From the NCBI RefSeq assembly GCF_000002995.4, contig NW_025062476.1, positions 8,864,501 through 8,928,500 on the forward strand: DNA of 64,000 nucleotides, in the 5' to 3' direction. The position numbers and the translations under genes were made by a program. The number at the start of each line of letters is the position of its first letter. Position 1 is the stretch's first letter. Positions 27,121 through 39,300 of the stretch are shown here, one piece after another. Below the pieces are notes generated by a model. It made no database searches. It was given only the letters and a program-made list of their open reading frames with translations, and was not told where the DNA came from. The stretch comes from Brugia malayi. Lineage: Eukaryota; Nematoda; Chromadorea; Rhabditida; Onchocercidae.

Positions 27121-29010
27121 TCAGTATTCTTCATTGAATGGGAAGAAAGGATGGTCTGCATCTCTTGAAAGACCTAGAATACGCCAATTTTTATCCAAGC
27201 CATTGATCAGTGCCATATCATCGGGTTTGAGTTCAAAGTCGAAAATCTTGACGTTTTCAATAATTCTCTTCTCAGTCACTGATTTCGGGATAACAACCAA
27301 TCCACGCTGGATACCCCAACGTAGCACTACCTGAAAAAATAACTAGATAACTAAATAGTTTTTTTGAAAAGTTATTTAGAAGCCTAGTTCGTTACTTCTT
27401 CCGCATTCTGAGATTGTAAAATCATGTCAATGGTGAAGTACAAGACCCAGTTTATAGAAGTTTCCTTATTTCAAAACCTACCTTTACATCTAGCAAAATG
27501 AAAGATCTTTCCAACTTGAAAGTTTGACATACACGGTTATAAGAAGTTTAAACATCAGAAATATAATTAAATCAAGACAGCCTTTTTACAGATATTCATA
27601 ATTTATTTAAAAACTTGAATCACCATAAAAAACTAAAAAAAGTAACAAAAACGGAATGCCTTACCTGTGCTGATGACTTGTGATACACTTCCGCAAGCTT
27701 AAGAATAACGGGATCATCAAGTAAGACAGCATCTGTTGCTTTTCTGAATGGCATCGCGGGATTGGCTAGCGGACTATACGCAGTCATTACTATTCCGTAT
27801 TCCTGACAGAAACTGTACAGTTTGAGCTGTTGGAAATACGGATGAAGTTCAACCTGAATTTCGTTCAGTATTTATTAAAATTAATAATATGATTCTGGCT
27901 AATAAATAGCTATATTTATAGTTTGTTTTAAAAAAACGTCTTATTTTTTAAAAAACTTCCTTAACAGTATATTTACTATATATGCCTCTTATATATATAT
28001 GATATCATTTGCCAATTTAATTTGAAGAGGAAACAGGAGCTTTAAACAGGCCTGCAAAACAGCCGGTTTGATGGTGCAGTTGTTGATCACTCGCAGAATC
28101 TGTTTGTGGTTAAAGTTCGACAATCCAATAGAGCGGATTTTTTTCAATTTTACATACTCTTCCATAGCACGCCATGTATCCAAATAATCAATATTGGAAT
28201 ACTTCATTTTTTCGCCATCAGGTCTCTAAATCATAGCATATAATATCAGATGGATTTATACGTGAACAGTACTTTAAACAAGTTAAACGAATACCTTGAA
28301 ATTACTAATTTTAAGATATTTTTAATGACAGTGCCAAATAAGGAAAAATGGGCTCACATTTCTTTATATATTTAACAGTTTACACGAAAAACTTGGCTGT
28401 TCCACGGAAAATGAAAAAAGTACGACAAAACCTTGGGGAAAAATTCACCACTTTCTTCATATCCCTGTGGCCAGTGGATGAGGCATAAGTCTAGATAATC
28501 CAGGCGAAGTTCACCCAATATGATATCTATATCCTTCTTGGCCATTTCATATGAATGAAAAGTATTCCATATTTTCGAAGTGACAAATACATCAGCACGC
28601 TGAAAACCTCTACTGCATATAAATAGCTTTGAAAATCTTGAAAGCTCTGGTTTTTACACCATTTTAAAGCAATTAAAATTAATGGTTTAGAAATGCTGGC
28701 ATAACTATTTGGATAAGACAATATAAGCCAAGTGAAATTACGGCCAGCATAAGTTCTTGGATATAAAATCAGTGAAATAGAATTTTTTTATAATCATTCC
28801 CACCTTCAGACTGCTCTCTTTGAAAACCTCAGCAAGAGCTTCACCCAGTTCAATTTGATTTTGATATACATGCGCACAATCGATATGTCTATAACCGTTG
28901 TTCAGAGCGATTTTAAGTGCTTTTCCAACTTGACCTGGCTTCGAAAGCCAAGTACCAAGACCAACAGATGGAATGTAATATCCTGAGTTTAATTTGACCA
29001 AGGATGTCAT
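27121..29010 (-). CDS. Aldo-keto reductase, complete, 315 aa
   Basis: NAD(P)H-dependent reductase of carbonyl compounds, with the usual single-domain (alpha/beta)8 barrel length. Five phase-0 exons: 29010-28804, 28599-28432, 28225-28052, 27853-27665 and 27330-27121. The start [20 protein letters not shown] is the canonical AKR N-terminus. The catalytic tetrad is visible: Asp in [10 protein letters not shown], Tyr in HVY, Lys in VTSKIWN and His in CLIHWP. Later AKR marks are [16 protein letters not shown] and VIPKSVT, the NADPH-phosphate loop. The exon 3/4 junction gives [15 protein letters not shown] as in the family, but the donor reads CAG|GC, so this is apparently a GC-AG intron. It is divergent from the coiled-coil gene. 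The substrate cannot be told from sequence. Confidence 0.95.
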
Positions 29011-30322
29011 ACTGATGGGATGTAATATTTTGAGTTCAATATGATCAAGGATATGTCATATGAAACAAATACCTGCAGATGAAATCAAGGTAAAAGTGAT
29101 GCAGAGTATCAAAAATTAAAACTGTTAAATATACAGTAAAAGACATCGGTCTGGGTACTCTGACTTATCTGACAAAATTTGTTTAGGTCACAACACTAAG
29201 GCCACCTGCCCCCTTCAAGCAACAATACTATCAGTGTCGATATATTCACACCCATAGATCTGGCAGTACATTTCCCTACTGCACAGAACTTGCCCCTTTG
29301 GGCTGCCCTTCCCCAACTCATCATTCCCGGCAGCTGGGTGCTGCCTCTGTCACCAACCACTCTCACCGTCCCCACAACAGTCTCCCCTGAAAATCCCTCT
29401 CCATCTCTTGCTATCCTTAATCATCCTTTGATAATGTCCATCACCATCTTTAAATCCTTACTGTCTCTCAAATTACCTTGATGTCTCCACAATCTAACTC
29501 TTACACTCTATCTATCCTTTCTATCCACCTTTATGATATCTCAAGGAATTATCACTGTTATCACCACCAGATAGAGACAAAATAATGCAGTGAATAAAAC
29601 TTGGCACAATTCCAGCTGTTGTCGTTTCATTCTTGTGAGAGAGAGTGTCCGTCTTCTCGTGCATACTCACTTCGTCTCCTACGTGAACTGCGCTTTCACG
29701 CAATTCTCGGACATGGACTTCTACGTCAGTTCTCACTCAGTTTATTAGTTCTCTTATGCGTCACTTTACAATGCAAATTTTACCGTCCTTTAGCTAACCT
29801 TACTCGTAAGAAATGATTCATGCATTGAATTCAATCTTTTTGAAAGATTCGAATTAACAGCATCAATAAATTACATTCCACCTCTTTCATCTTTGATATT
29901 CCTCTATAAAGATGTCATCATTATCGAATTCAAAATAAACAGTCCATTCATGCTTTCTTGGGTCCTACGCTGTTGTCATTGCTTTCCTACCACTTATTGT
30001 GATGTTGTTGTGATAGTTCTGTGTGTAGCTGATTGTGTGAGTACCAAATTGATAAGACATTCAGCGAGAGCTAAGTTTCTTTTCGATTCCCTATTCAATT
30101 ATTTTTCCCTTACTTTTCAAGAGTAATTGGCATTTCCATCTTTTTTTTGAGTGCTACAGCAGCAATTTGATTAGATGCTAAGTAGATCGAAGACTTGAGT
30201 CTTTGTATATTTCTTTGTATATTTTAAAGAATTTTTATATTTCCAGGAGTGCTGTCAAGTACAGTTTAACATGTAAATAATTTTACTAACTCTAACATCC
30301 TATATCACGGCTAAAAAATAGC
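29011..30322. promoter_or_regulatory. Shared upstream region of the AKR and coiled-coil genes, with a C-rich island
   Basis: This 1.3 kb separates two divergent genes and should hold both promoters. About 29200-29520 is unusually C-rich and pyrimidine-biased on the plus strand compared with the rest of the window. I could not assign individual elements. An acceptor-like TTTCCAG at about 30240-30246 precedes the coiled-coil start and might be a trans-splice site. Confidence 0.4.
29200..29520. other. C-rich pyrimidine-skewed island
   Basis: The plus strand is rich in CCC, CTC and CCTT words, whereas surrounding DNA is AT-rich and balanced. There is no splice support for the open frames crossing it. 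It may be a promoter-proximal element or a fragment of an unrecognised repeat. Confidence 0.5.
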
Positions 30323-33300
30323 ATGGCAGCAACATTAACCACGTGTTCACAATGTGTTACTTATAACGAACAGCTGAATAGCAAAGCAAACGAAATTAAG
30401 GTATCGGATTCAGTTTGAAATTAAGACCACTATTTGTACGCAGTTTTCACCATTTGAGATGCTTAACTTTTCAAGTGGGAAATTGAATTGCTGGACCTTG
30501 CTAATTCACGCAAAACAATTTTCTATACAGTTAAGTGATTCTGCCTAAGAAAATCGGAAAATTTGATCTATTGAATATTTTGGTTTAAGCAAAATTCCAG
30601 CTTATGAAAGGATTGTTATATTTAATTTAAAGATCCAATGTACAGAAAGTAATTCTAATGGAAATTTTGCACTGAAAGCGCTTGATTTTTATATAGTTTT
30701 TATAAAATTTGCAGAGTCTGCAAGAACATGTTCTAAAACTAGCTCATAAGCTGCAGGATGAAAGCAGAAGGAAGGAAGAAGTGCAGGAACGCCTGAACGA
30801 CAAGCTAATCAGGCTCAATGATTATGCCATCAAAATTAGGGTCAGTAGCCATTCGGTTGCATCGTTCTGTCTAATTTTTTAGAGATTAATTAGTTTTTAT
30901 CTGATAGTGATTGCTTCCACTTCATATCTTTATTAAAACGAATTTTTTCTGGGCATCAAATTGAGAGATTGTTTTACCAACAGCGATGGTACGCTAATCT
31001 TCGTAGTGTTGTTGTTACATTCTTATAGCCTTAATTTTTCATCTCCTACCGTAACTGTGAGCCTTAATTTTTAATTGAAAAAAGATTTGGAAGAGAAAGT
31101 TTCCTTAACTGAAGAGAATTCTTTTCTCCAGTACAAAATTGAGACTGTACGTTAACAGATTTCAGGTGACTGCCTTTCATAAAAATTCCTGTCGATTTAA
31201 ATAATATTATTGTTGAAAAAAAAAACTTTTTAAAAAGCTTCGGTAATTGAAGCATTCGCGGTTTGAGCACTTATGCTATTTTTATTTAGTTCGTAAATGT
31301 TCGCAAGTATTTTTTAAAATGTCATGTCATCAAGTTTCATTTGTATTTTGATCTCTCACCATAATTATGAAAAATTAAAAATCATTAATACAAATAATGA
31401 ACACTTTACAATTTATTCCCATGATTTATTCACTACAAGTTTCAAAAACAAGAAATGAAAGGTCAGCTTTGTAGAGTCTTGAGGAACAGTTGCAGTCAGC
31501 AACCGATCGTCGTCCGATCAATGAACTCTCTCGCGCTGAAGTTGATAGTATCATTGGTCGAGACCTAGAGCGGATTCACTCACAACTAACCGAAAAGGTC
31601 AGCGAAATAAATTATTTCACATTCTGTACATGTGCGGAACGTGAACGGAAATTTTTTCCTTACGTTCCATCTTTCAAATGGAAGAAGGACAAGTCCATTG
31701 CACTTTCGAACAAGCGTCATAATTTGTGTTAGTAAAAGTGCGCGAGTTTTAATCTGAAATGGAACACAACCCCTAACTATTTTTTTCTTTTTTCATTAAC
31801 GAAGGACCTTTGCAGGATATGAAAATAATGGCATTGAATGATACGATACTTGAAAAAGAAGGGCAAATTATTGAACTACAAGAAATGTGTCGTGAACAGG
31901 GAGAACTTGTACGAGCGAAAGCTAAAGCTTTCCAGATCATACAGCAAAAACTGCTGGTATTTTTAAGACCACTAGGGTTAATTTTGAAGCAACAAATGAC
32001 TTTAGAGATGACAGACTATAATAGAGTTGAGGTTCCCATCTTATTATTGCTCTGCACTGATAATCCATACATTTTTACTTTGTAAAAGACTTTCCCAATA
32101 TCTAGGTGGTGGTTTTCATGCCTTCTACGATTATGCAGATTTCAGGATTTTGGCACACGAACGACACGCGAAGATTCCACAGAAACTGAAGCTGCGTATG
32201 TTTTTGAGTCCTCATTTACTTCACTGTCGTCATCGCAACAACTACTGAAGGAGCAACATCACTATGATTCCTTTTCGCCAGGACATGCTGTTATACATTT
32301 TAAAACAGGTTGGTTGGCGGAAACTTCGATTCATTTCAAATAGCGTCCGAGGCCAACATATTTCCAGATTTAATTTTCCGATGAAAAGGTTGATGTAAAG
32401 GTTACAAAAAGATATCTAAACAAGGTTTTTTTTATCCAGGTAGTTCAGCTTCACCTCCACCAATTGATCCAAGTGAGGAATGCAGTTCAGTAACCCACGA
32501 TAACGGCAACATACAGGACGACCTTGATACTGACGATATAGGCTGTGCGTCCGCTTTGTACAAAAAGAAACACAGGAAGAAAGTGACTTTCGACTTGTCA
32601 CCTCCTAAAGAATTCAGAAGTGGTACATTTTTAATCTAGATTAAAAAAATTTAATTTGCAAGAATGTCCAAATTGAAAATTTTGTTACCCAAATTTTATA
32701 TGTTGAAAGTATGGCTTATACAGGAAAATATTTAGAAATTCCTAGATCACTCATTTCAGGTATTGGTCAAGAAGAAAGCGATATTACACAAGCATTTATT
32801 GATGTAACAGTTGAGAATGACCAGTTGCGACAAACAATCCAAGAAATGGAGAAGTGTGCTAGTGATTCACAGAATGATTTGAGTCAGGTTATTCATTTTT
32901 TAAATCTAGCAACCTATCTCCTACTCGTTCTCATAATCTTTGAACAGCTTCTAACTTTACGTCAGTACCACTTTCACTTTCGTTTCTCCTGTGTTCATTG
33001 TACAAAGCCGTGCCATCACAGCAGTCTGAGGCTGTTTCATTTCCCGGTGGTCGGAAAGTCGTAGTCGCAATTATTCAAGTTCCGTACTGTTCTCAGCTCT
33101 CTTTTTACCTTCAAAAATATCGATTTCTTCACTTTTCACATTCCTTTCGCTAACTCTTTTAGCGCGAAATTTTGTAATGTAATTAGTAGGAGTGTACTTT
33201 TTCTTCAGTTGCAGTGTTCATTTCGTTATTTTAATTAATTAAATATAGAAGCATTTGAATTCTCAATTTATTGTGGAGTATAATTGAATGTAATGGCATA

Positions 33301-36300
33301 TCACTTACCTGATTTTCAATAGCCAATATTCAGCTCCAAGCACAATTAGATGAAATGCGTCGGGATAGCCGGAATCAAGTTCTGAAAGCTCGTGCTTCTA
33401 TGCAGGGAAAAATTCGCGATTTGGAAGATAAAATTTCTACAATAAACGCAGAAAATGCCAATAAGGTTACTTTTTATAAAGTTTCTCTCAAAGCAAAATT
33501 CGAAGGTTTTTTAGGAAGCATATTGATTTGACGAGAGTAAACTAACAAGGATCTGAAATAAGGCTTGAGGTCTTGGCATCGTTCAAGCATGTAACACTTC
33601 GAAAACAAATTCGAAATTAATAACCAGTGTGTTTTAGGTCGAATATTTGAATGCAAGTATCGAAACACTTCGAGCTGATCGTGAATGGACACTGAAAGAA
33701 AATGCTCACCTTCTGAAACTTCTTGGTTCCTACAAGTACCCTTTCAAATGTTAATACAAGGAAACTTTCGTAAATAGCTTTTTCTACTCAAGAATTTAGC
33801 TAATGTACCATTTCGTAATTAAGTGCTAAATGTTATTATCAATTTGAAATTTTATGGACGATCCGTCCGTTAGCTTGTATATTCAACCCATTTGTTTTTA
33901 TCGAAGTTTATGGCTTCCATGGTATTTTTCCTTCTCTAACACATTTTGAATGAATTGCAGACAAAAGTTGAGTGATGCTTGGGAAACACTGGATGCAGGA
34001 CAAGAGGTAAGCAAGAAACTTCGTTCGAAGTTGAATGATGATCGAGCTTTGATTGTTCAGTTGGCTGATGATTTGGAAGAAGCACAGCAAACAGCGAATA
34101 TTTTATTAGAGCAAAAAATATCTGTTCTTGATGATGTTGAACGATTAAAAGGTATACTGCTATGCTATGTAGTTTGATTAAGAATATGTGCGAAGTGAAA
34201 GTTTTTTGTTTCTAAATTTAAAAAAAAAAACTTAATATTCAACTTTTTACAGAAGCTTTAGAAGCTCAAGATCAATATATTGAATTGCTGGAAAAAGATA
34301 CAATGATATACGAAGAGCATGTCGGCTTGTTAAGAGATTCGTTGGGTGCTTCGAAAGCGGAACGAAAAGCTCTGATAAAATCAAAGGCTTATGAAGCAAA
34401 ACTAAAAGCGCTAGAGCAAGAAAAAGAACAAATGAATCGAAGAAGCAATGGTAAGTCAAAATTTTTATGCTACTGAATTCGATAAAATACATGAACTAAT
34501 CCTTCAAATCAGAACGATAAGAGGCAGGCTAAAAGAAATTCTTGAGTAATAATTACTCATATTTTTTTCTAACTGTTGCATGCAACTACTCTACTACATT
34601 CATTTCATAATATACTTTAAAAATTGTGTTAAGAACGGGAGAGAATTCTGAGTTATGCACAGCAAACAGAAAAATAATTACCTGTCAAATATCCTAGATT
34701 TAAGTGTTTGAAAGTTGTCTGGGATTTGATTTACATGCGAGTATTAACCTAAACAGTCTTGGCGTGTTCTAGCTCCTTTTTTATCGAGTCAAACACGATC
34801 GTTCGTTTTGTTTTTTAATGGAAAACATTGCATAACATAATATTCCTCACATATCAACTTTTCATTCCAAAATGAGAGAACAAGAATTCAAACTTTTACT
34901 TAAGCATTAGTGAGAACCAAGAAAAATGAATAGAACAAGAATATGTAATGCTCAGTACAGTAGGCAAAGTTCAATTTTCTACCACTACTACTCATTGTGT
35001 TTAGTGAAGCCAGATATAGCTATGCTTATCAGATAAATAAGTTTAATATAAATTTGAGGAAATTAGAAAATGGAAAGATATAAGACTATATAGCGAATAT
35101 GACTAGTAACTAAATTCAAATTTAAGTTTAAATAACAGAATAGAAATAAATTAGCTGGTAAAAAAGTATTGAAAGATAAGTGAAAAAAATGAACGTTACC
35201 AATTTTTATTAAGCGCCATTTTCAAAATATTGGTCAGAGGAAATTTTTTATTTACATTTTTCTATATAAAAAAGTGGGTTGTTTCTTTTCAAGAATGGTT
35301 GAAAAATGAATAGGAAGAATGAAAGAAGGTAAAAAAACTGCCAATTTTTGATAATCATAATGTAAGCAAAAATTTTCAGCGACATGGTCAAGTATGAAAG
35401 TCAAGAATTTTGACATGAGAATTGTGTAACAGAGCTGAACAAACAGTAGGCAAAAATAATTAATGCTTTAATATCAGTGTTGTAGAATTGATAGATTCGC
35501 TGCCGCCAGAAATTGTCCTCCCACAACTCACAGTAGTTCGACTTGCCGGAGTACTTTGCTCATGGTCATCTCTAATATTAGTTTGGTGTACTTTCTCAAA
35601 TGAGCGGTAGCAGCGATAATCTCGACCAAAGGATGGTTCTCTTCCATTAGAATAGTTAACCTGAAATATTTTCTGCATAATTTTAATACATAAATTTATA
35701 AAGTACACTGTAACCCTTTTTCCTCTCGGTTTAATATTGTCTCTGTTAAATTTGTAGACCTGGCCTTTTTCGGAACGTAGGTGGATTGCGAAACTGGATT
35801 CGCGCAATATTAAGAGTTTAAATAACTTACTCAGGTCAAGGCTATACTACTTTGATCCACCACGTATAGATATTCCACGAACAATGACCTTTACCTCGTT
35901 GGTACACAGTGGACAGAACCATACACGACTCTTCATGCAGCAGTAGATACCACACGGAAAACACAGCATACCGTGTAGCAAACCACGCAACGTTAATCGT
36001 TTCTTCACACTGTCAACTTTACACACTGGACAGACTGCCATAGCCATGAAACGTTACAATTCTAATCGTTATCGTTGAAAAGTTTGGACAGCTGTTTCCT
36101 TTTCGCATCAAAAATTTTTGAAATTTAGAGTTAGCAGTATTATAAATAAAAAGGATGAAAATGAGAAAAGACTTTAAGCATTCGGAAAGTAATTCTTCTG
36201 ATGATAATGTGAGGAATAAGGAAAAGATGAAATTTTGATATATGGATCAAATTCAGAGTACTTCACACTACTTTAAATAATAAAGATTGTCTCGAGTAGA

Positions 36301-39300
36301 TGTACTTACTGTACCATTCGACCGCTTAATAATTATTGAATAATTGTAATAATATCAATAAATTGCTGGCGGTTTCAGCAGAACCACTGTCGCTAACGTC
36401 ATGCAATGTAGTATCATTCCTAAAGACCAAGTAGTTATAATATTTAATCATACAACTGCAATCTCCATCCAAGACTGGAGAGGATTTCCATATTCTTTTA
36501 ACTTCTGTAACGTATATATCGATCTGTATCCAAGATCTAAGCCTATCAGTGATGATAAGATATCACATGATCATCTTTGTACAGTGAAAAACAACTAATA
36601 TAGATGAGGGATATAAGAAATAAGTTCGAATAATGTATGAATTGCATCCTGGTTACAAGAATTGGGAAAACATTATAATTAGATGATTAATTAACCAAAC
36701 AGATAACTCCTTGAATTCAATTTCACATATGTTGGAAGTGTTAGTAACTTTCTCTTCCCTAAATTTTCTTTTTAACCGAAAACACATGCTAACTGTGGAG
36801 CATATCATAATGGCAGATACGATTTGAGTACTGCTATCGAAAACTAAATAAATAATTTGGCAGTTTGCTGGAAAATCAAATGTCTTCCTTTCTCGCTTAA
36901 AATATAAGGATACTGGTCATGCCATCATTTCACAATATCATATGAGTGGATGGGAAATTCCGCTTATTTGAATTCCGAAAAGGATCCAAGAAAGGTTTGT
37001 TTCTGATCCGATTATCTTGATAGAAGATGATGCACTGGCAGCCATCGGAGATGCTGAAAAAATATGTTAACCAAAAACCAAAAATCGAAAGGTCAGCTTC
37101 TGGGGTTACTCGCCAAAAATTTAGAAATATTTAGAGTAGTTTATTATAAAATTACGCTTTGCATCCTCTCCCGAAAATTGAATAAAAGTGGAAGTAATAG
37201 TGGAATTTTTCACTGATAAAATTGAACAGCGTTCTTCTAAAGCGTTATAAATATCTGGTAAACAGTGATGATTAATACGGCACATTATGACTAATCGTCC
37301 GACTAGAAAACCAGAAATGAGAAGAGAATTGTGCAAATGATATGCATGCTTATATACATTTGAAAGAGGGAAAAAGATGTTTTGCTTTTGATCAAGAATT
37401 TGTTGGATCGATTCAGCTTCCATTGTGAAATAATCCAATCAATGAAACAATCATCTGCAGAGATTGTGATTAGGATATGAGAATTTGATGAGCTCGTTTC
37501 ATTTTCATTATGCTGTGTATGTGTAACGTAGAAGAGAATGTGAAGAATTAACAATCAAATTTGAGATATGTCGACTGAAAACGTTCAAAGAGTAGTTTAT
37601 AGCTGTAAATCTAAATCTTAAGGGTTTGTTATTTTCTGGACTTTTAATCCATTCATTTTGGAAAATTTTCCAACTTGATAGAAAAGGAAGTATTAGTGTT
37701 CTCTTTAATGACTGCTAAAGGAATGAATTTTTTTAGCCTGGTTTGCGGAAGATTCAAAACTGAAAAAATTTCGAATTCTTGGTCTGATTTCTTTGTTAGA
37801 GATTTGAAAAAAAAGAATAAAATCGAGATAGTTCAGTGAACAAAAGCGAATTTAGTGTCTAAATAACGAAGCAAAATATGCTAATATATGTGTGCAAAAA
37901 GCAGTGATTTTTTCCACTCCCTTCCATTATTCATTACGAAGTTACATCAATGTTTTCGTTGGGTAATTTGGTGTGATAATTAAAAGAAAAGATCAGATAG
38001 AAGCAGATCTGACAATTGAATCAATACCATTTTAAAAGCCATTTTACTCTTAAAGAATAAAGAATTCAGAGACCTAATAGCCAATATTGAGTGACTATTG
38101 CGGCACTATCTAACTAACAGATGCGTCAAAAAGTAGTAAGGGATTCGTAACGTATTTCGAAAGTCAAAATATTAGAATTGCAATTCTGTAAAGAGCAAAT
38201 TTCTGTGAAAAAAGATGACGCTTTCTGGAATAGTAGAGAAGATAGTGACAAACGATCGGAAAGAAGGGAAGAGGTTTTTGAGAAAGAAGAGGAAAGAAAG
38301 AATGAGTTTGTTCACTGCTAATAGAATCTGCAGCGGCAACTGGTTTTGTAAGAGGGAATTTCATGTGCTGGCTTCGAAGTATTATCATTAACAAAAAGGC
38401 ATTTGAGAAATAGAGGATCTTCGAGAATAATTTTAATCTTCTTGTGCGTACAGATGGAGATTATCTGTAGAGGGGTAGAATCTTTAGGCTTGAAATGAAT
38501 TTGAGATTTGTATACAGTGAATCACGTAAACCAAATTTATACGATGAATGCTTCTGAATGGCCAGATCATCTCAATATTTAGACAATCAAGTCTTTAATG
38601 TTTCATGCTTAAAAATAAAAACACTGACTTGGAATAAGTGGAAAAAGTTTCTCTTTATTTGAAAAAAATTTTCAAAAAAACTATTTTCCATTAGTAAGAG
38701 AATTTATGAAGTATGCTTACTGGTAATACATTTCACAAATAAAATCAGCAAAGACTAGAATTCATTTTGATTTTGCTCATTTTGCATTCAAGAAATAAAT
38801 ACTTATTATTTCGTTCCATTTTTTAATTCAGGCATGTAACAGGCATGGAGATTTAAAAAAGAAAAGTGTGGGATGGGCAGGTAAGGTCTTAGAATAAAGG
38901 AATATTTGAGCCTTTTGCATATCTTCCTCCAATAATTTTTTATGACTGGATATAGTTAATGAGACCATGAATTCCCAGGAAAATATACATTTGGTGTTTT
39001 TATCTTTTATTTTGTCGTTTTTCTCTGACATCTTCCAATTTCAGGCAAGAAATTGCACATAAAAGCTTTAAGTCTAAAAATCAATTCACTGGAAGCAGAG
39101 AAGGCCCTTCTAATAACTCGAAACGATGAGCTCGAATCTCGACTGATCCAGTTAGGCCAAAATCTTTCGATTGCATCCGTTATTGCTTCAAGTGCTACTG
39201 TCACTCCTTGTACGGTAGAATCTGTTTCAAACTTGGTCAGTTCAGGAAGTGCTTTCAAACCAGTACACACCCAAACGATGATGCAGGTGGTGTATTTTAT

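Noticed and set aside
36401..36598. 65-codon plus frame inside the host intron
   Set aside because: No splice sites continue the coiled-coil frame and no motif was seen.
37121..37554. Two overlapping minus open frames of 83 and 105 codons
   Set aside because: They lie in the large host intron, use AT-rich codons and have no family motif or acceptor/donor pairing.
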